From Liriodendron chinense (Eukaryota; Streptophyta; Magnoliopsida; Magnoliales; Magnoliaceae), in assembly GCA_003013855.2 (NCBI GenBank), contig ML058465.1, positions 682,001-746,000 of the forward strand: a stretch of 64,000 nt of DNA. The letters are read 5' to 3'. Shown piece by piece: positions 26,817-32,800 of the stretch. The position numbers were made by a program, and so were the translations under genes. Under the pieces are notes generated by a model. It made no database searches. It had not been told where the DNA came from and saw only the letters and a program-made list of their open reading frames with translations. How positions within the stretch are numbered: position 1 is the stretch's first letter; every line of letters begins with the position of its first letter.

Positions 26817-29800
26817 GACTTCATCTCCTCTTCTCCAATCTTCTTCTTCTTTCTTCTTTCTTTCCCCTCCAACTTTCTTCAAGGTAACTTCTTATCTCTC
26901 CTCTATATTCTAAACCAAAATTTTGTTAATTCCCACAGCCCTAAATTTGAAATTTGATCGAAACCCTAATTTCTTAGATTTTCGAATACCTAATCCGAGA
27001 AATCATTTAATCTCCCGGACTAGTGAATCTCATTGGGCGATTAGGTTATGACCATGCAAGATCGGGAGGTTCTATTCATCACCGATTTCATTCCTCGCAT
27101 TATTTGAATCCCACACCGTGTGATTGTGATGATGACCCGCATTATTGCATATTTCTTTTCTGATTTTCTTAGATTATGATGACAGATGCTGAAATTTTTA
27201 CTGTTATTATTTTGCTATTCCACTAGATCATATATGTCATGAGCATGCATCATAATTAGGGCATCCTAAATCAGAACCCCTTTAAATTGAAAACAATACC
27301 TATGCTAGATGGAAGTTCTACCTTCCATAGATCCTGATTATTTGGTTTTGTATTGGATCTACATTGCGGGACTGTCATATGCCTTGCATTCAAACATGTT
27401 ACATTGCTGAATTTTTTTAAAACTTGTGATAGATTAGCATTATTTTATGCTTTAAATTGTTCTCGCTAAACCGTTTATGATCTCATTGCATCATTCTAAG
27501 TTAGGCCATCCATCCTACATCACTACAAAAGGGTTTAAATAGTTGAAAATGATATTCAGAAAGCCATGAAGTAGATTGGAATATATGGAGTAGTGTTGGA
27601 GCAGCTCAAATCTCATATGAGGTGAGCCAAAGGTATTGTTTATTGCAAGAGTTTTGCAGAAATCAGGCGAGAACTAGAAAGAGATTGAACCAAGATCAGT
27701 TGAAGATGAAACGCTAAAAAGTGGTGAGATGAACTCTTCAAAAAACAAACAAAAAAAGCGGAAAGAAAGAAAAGAAAAGAAAGGAAAAAATGAAAAATGA
27801 TGAGATGAAGGGAAGGCAATGATGCATGTCAAAGTGTATGGAAATGCAAGTTAGCGAAAGACTGTTGGAGATGGTATTTCTTTTTTTAAACAGAGTTTCC
27901 ATGTTAGGAAACTGTATTTACCGGTTCTAGAAAGTTTTGGTTACCTATTGCAAAGTGCTTCTACTTATAATGGAGTTTTGCTTAGATCAACTCTCCCCGG
28001 CTGAGAAAGTCTCGCCGGCTATCACATCAACTCTCCCCGGCTGAGAAAGTCTCGCCGGCTATCGCAACAACTCTCCCCGGCTGAGAAAGTCTCGCCGGTG
28101 GTGAGACAAAACTCATGTAACGCTCTAGTAGATCGAGGTCAAGCCGCTGTAGCTCTGCCTCTATAATCCACGTGCAGTCTGATGTAGGTCGAGCCTTCCA
28201 CTTGACGAGAAACTTCTGGAATCCACTGTGGTGGGTAGACACTATCTGCTCATCCAGAATGTCCTCGATCTGCTCTCTCATGTGTACAGATGGTATGGGG
28301 GGTGCAGTCTGAGAGGACAACTCAGGTATAGGCCATGGGTCAGGGGACTAATCAGTGGGTGGCTCAAGGTGTGGATCATGAGGTGGGCCTCTAAATGGCA
28401 CGAGATCTTCCACGTTGAATGTAGAGCTGATATTCAATGTAGGTGGAAGCTCGAGAACATACGCATTGGGACTCATACGGTTTAAAATTTTATATGGTCG
28501 TACGTTGCGGGCATGTAATTTCTTAGCGGCACCAGGTGGCATCCGCTCTGGCCTAATACAGACCATGACCTCATCACCCAATTGAAATTCCCTGAATCAA
28601 CGGTGCATGTCTGCTTGAAGTTTTTAATTTATATTACTTGAATTAATCCTTTGTCTAATCTCCCTGTGTAAATCATGCATGTAATGTGCAAAGGACTCAG
28701 CAGACTCAGAAGGACGACGTGACACAAACATGGGAATCAAATCTATAGGTCTCCTAGGCTTATAACCAAGAACAATCTCAAATGAACTCTTACTCGTAAA
28801 CCTATTTACTGAACTATTATATGCAAACTCTGTAGATGGCAAGACTGCGTCCCAAGTCCTAATATGATCGCAACCAGACATCTCAACAAGTCGCCTAGGC
28901 TCCTATTCACCACCTCAGTCTGGCCATCAATCTAAGGATGATATGCTGAAGAAAATTGCAGACGAGTTCCCATAATATGCCACAGTGTCTTCTAGAAATA
29001 GCTCACAAACTTGACATTCCGATTAGACACTATGGTTTTTGGCAAACCATGCAATCGAACAACCTCATCAAAGAAAATCCGAGCAATGTGTGAGGCGTCC
29101 GACGTCTTGGAGCATGCAATGAAGTGGGCCATTTTGGAAAAACGGTCCACCACGACAAATATGGAATCATGCTTCTTGATAGTCTTGGGAAGCCCCAACA
29201 CGAAATCCATACTAAGACCGTCCCAAGGGGCATATGGCACAGGCAAAGGAGTATACAATCATGTGTTCTGTTTCTTTTGCTTCGCCAACTGACATGTACA
29301 ACATTGCCCTAAAATTCTAGCCACATCTTGCTTGTGACTTGGCCAGTAAAATCGGTCCTCAACAAGGGCTATCGTTTTATCCCTTCCAAAATGGCCAGCT
29401 ACACCACCTGCATGTAGCTCCCATATCAGGAAATCCTATAGGGACGTGCGAGGAATGCAGAGCCAATCTCCACGAAACAGGTAATAATCATGAATGACAA
29501 ACTCACAGTCTGTCCTCGTGGGATCCTCTAGAAGTGACACATATCTCTCTCCAAAGTCCGGGCACTCAGGATATTTGTCTTTTAACCGCTCAAAACCCTT
29601 AACCTCTTCTCTCAGAGAATAGAGAGTCACAACCCTACGACTAAGGGCATCTGCGGGTTTGTTCTCGACTCCAGCCTTGTGCTTGAGAACAAACGAGTAC
29701 TCTTGAAGAAATTCGACCCATTTGGCATGCCTAGGGTTCAACTTCTTCTGAGAGCCTAAATATCGCAAAGCCTCATGGTCAGAGAATAAGACAAACTCAT

Positions 29801-32800
29801 GCAGGAGTAAATAGTGGCGCCAATGCCTCAATGACTGCACCACCACATAAAATTCCTTGTTATAGGTGGAGTATTTATGTTTTGCCTCATTCAGTTTCTC
29901 ACTGAAATAGGCAATTGGGTGTCCCTCCTGACTTAGTACTCCCCCTATTCCCACACCTGAGGCGTCACATGCCACTTCAAAGACTTTAGAAAAATCTGAA
30001 AGTCGCATGACAGGGGCCTTAACCATCTTGCCCTTTATGCCTTTAAAGGCCTTAAAGGCTGCACTAGTCCACTGGAACTTCCTCTTTTTTATGCAATCGG
30101 TGATGGGAGCCATAATGGAACTAAAGCCTCTAATGAACCGACAGTAAAAGGTAGCTAAGCCGTGGAAGCTACGCACCTCATGAATGTTCCGTGGCTCTGG
30201 CCAACTCACTATGGCCTGGACCTTTTCAGAATCCACACGCATACCCTCGGACGACACTATGAACCCTAAGAAGATAACTCGATCTGACATAAAAGCGCAC
30301 TTCTTCGGATTCGCATATAATTGCTTTGTCCTAAGGATCTCACAGACCTGCCTCAAATGGTAGAGATGTTGTTCCTTAGTGGTACTATAAATGAGAATAT
30401 CGTCAAAATAAACCACCAAGAACTTGCCCATGAAGGGCCTCAACACCTGGGTCATCACTCGCATAAAAGTACTTGGGGTATTAGTCAACCCAAAGGGCAT
30501 GACCAGCCATTCGTGCAACCCATCCTTCGTCTTGAAGGCTGTCTTCCATTCATCACCTGGGCGAATTCGAATTTGGTGATACCCACTCTTGAGGTCAATC
30601 TTCGAGAAAATCATGGCACCAGCCATCATGTCAAGCATATCATCAAGCCTCGGTATCGAAAACCGATACTTGATTGTGATCTTGTTAATTGTTCGGTTAT
30701 CCACGCACATGCGCCACGTGCCATCCTTCTTAGGTGTGAGGAGTGCAGGCACAGCACATGGACTCAAACTCTCTCAAATGAACTATTTTCTTAACGACTC
30801 ATCGACTTGTCTCTTCAACTCGGCATGCTCGGTTGGGTTCATTCGGTAGTGAGGAAGGTTCGGGAGAGTAGACCCAGGGACTGAGTCAATGACATGTTGA
30901 ATGTCCCTCATGGTGTGGAAGTTCATCTGGTAAGTCCTCAGGAAATACATAACTAAACTCCTCTAGAACTGGACTCACCCTAGACAGGATCTCTGCCCTA
31001 ACCTCTAGTGTAGCCTCTCTTGCCACTAGGGCATACACCTCCAAACTCTCTGTAGCCTCTTTCTCAAATTCTTTCGCATTAATAATGTGAAGAGACTTAG
31101 TCTAGGATTTCCTCACTTCTTTTTCATCACCCTTCTTGACGTCTCCCCTTTTAGCCTGGGTGTTCTTGGGAGGCAGAGGCTTCAGAATAATCTTTCTGCC
31201 TTCGTGTAAGAATGTACACGCATTTGAACAACCATATATTGTGACATCCTTATCAAAGAGCCAAGGCCGACCCAAGATGATGTGTCTCACATACATAGGC
31301 AAAATATCACAACACAGTATGTCTTTATAGGATCCAAACTCTAAAGGCACTAGACAACACTGGGACACTGGCATGGAAGAGTCGTCAACCCAAGAGACTT
31401 TATAGGGTTGAGGGTGGGGAGTGGGCTTCAGGCCCAAACGATCCAAGGTGCTAGCGGAGACCACATTTGCACAACTTCCACTGTCGACAATGACTTTGCA
31501 ATTCTTTTCCCCCACTTTTGGCGTAAGTATGGAAAATAGTAGAACGACGCCAGTCATCCTGGTTCTTAGCCTGAGCTAGTATACATCTGACCATAGCAAG
31601 TGGGATAGTCTCCTCATCGTCTTCATCACTAGCACCAACATCAAGGCGATACTCTTCTTCTTCATAGTCGCCCTGGTCATTATGATCTTCCCCTTGATCT
31701 TCAATCAGGAGGGCCTTTCCTCGTACCTTTTGGGGACACTCATGTGCGAAATGACCCGTTTTGCCGCACTAATAGCATTCTGTAGGCTCACCTCCTCTTG
31801 AGCTAGATCCCTCAATGGCCTTACCCTTAAAATCTCTAAGATTGGGTCGGCTAGATGAGGATGGTTTGGACTGAGTCCCATAATTAGGTCTCATACCCTG
31901 AGATGAAGCCCTAGAACTGGGATCTCGATAGTCCATACGTAGAGAGCGCTGGAGTGCTACATACCACTCTAACTCAAGCACCAACTGGTAGGCATGATCC
32001 AAGGTGCCAACATCGCGAGTGAGCAGCTCGTGCTGAATCAATGGGGTCCTCCTGGATGTCACACCGCAACGTATGCTCATCAAATTTAGCAATATAATCT
32101 GTGGCTGACATGTTCCCCTGACGAAGGGACTACCATTGATCCATGAGCTTCTATTGGTATGACAGGGGAAGATACTTCTCCCCCAGGGCCTCTTTCATCT
32201 CGGCCCATAATGTGATGGGAGGTTGCCTAGACCTCTGAAGTCGGCGCTCATAGTTCAGCCAAAAAGACTTCGCCTAACTAACAAGCTTCATCTTGGCGAA
32301 CCGTACTCGACGGTCGTCAGGCATGTCATGCCACTCGAAAAAGTGGTCCATGTCTGCCAACCAGTCAACCAAGACTTTGGGGTCCAACTGACCATCAAAG
32401 CTCGGCGCATCGACTTTCACACCTCTCATGACACGGTCTTCAACATCATGTCAGTCATGGTACTCAAACCGAGGTGGCTGAGGACGCACCCTTGCACGGC
32501 CAACTACTGGGCCATGCCCCCTCGCATAATCCCTAACAGGCTCTCTCTGAGAGGTAGGACGTGCTATGGGAGTCCTAGCTGGCTCTACTTGGGGTGTGGG
32601 ATCCCTCCTAACACCACGCTCCAATATCTTAGCCTAAGACTCATGCTCGTCACCAGGATCCTCAAGGTCAGGAAGGCGCCGCCTATTGGATTCTGTCGCT
32701 GTGCGCTGTTCCTCAAAGGCTGTTTCAAGACGATCTAACCTAGACGTGATGGTTTGTAGTTGTGCTAGGATCTGTTGAGATAACGGGTCGGGATCACGAC

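Larger units (their letters stand above)
18458..27522 (+). mobile_element. Ty3/gypsy chromodomain retrotransposon 2, deleted and multiply invaded
   Basis: About 9.1 kb in CCT intron 1. LTRs 18458-19752 and 25447-27522 match outside their own insertions. PBS TGGTATCAGAAGC is at about 19757. The gag-protease remnant is interrupted by a TRIM (21268-21804). A PIF-type element (22411-24395) lies just after the protease. Most of RT, RNase H and integrase core is deleted. The chromodomain and a GGAGGAGGAA polypurine tract precede the 3' LTR. Confidence 0.85.

Noticed and set aside
27988..28107. Possible CRISPR-like or regulatory direct repeats
   Set aside because: Contiguous 40-bp tandem units without spacers, explained by the retrotransposon polypurine region in a plant genome.
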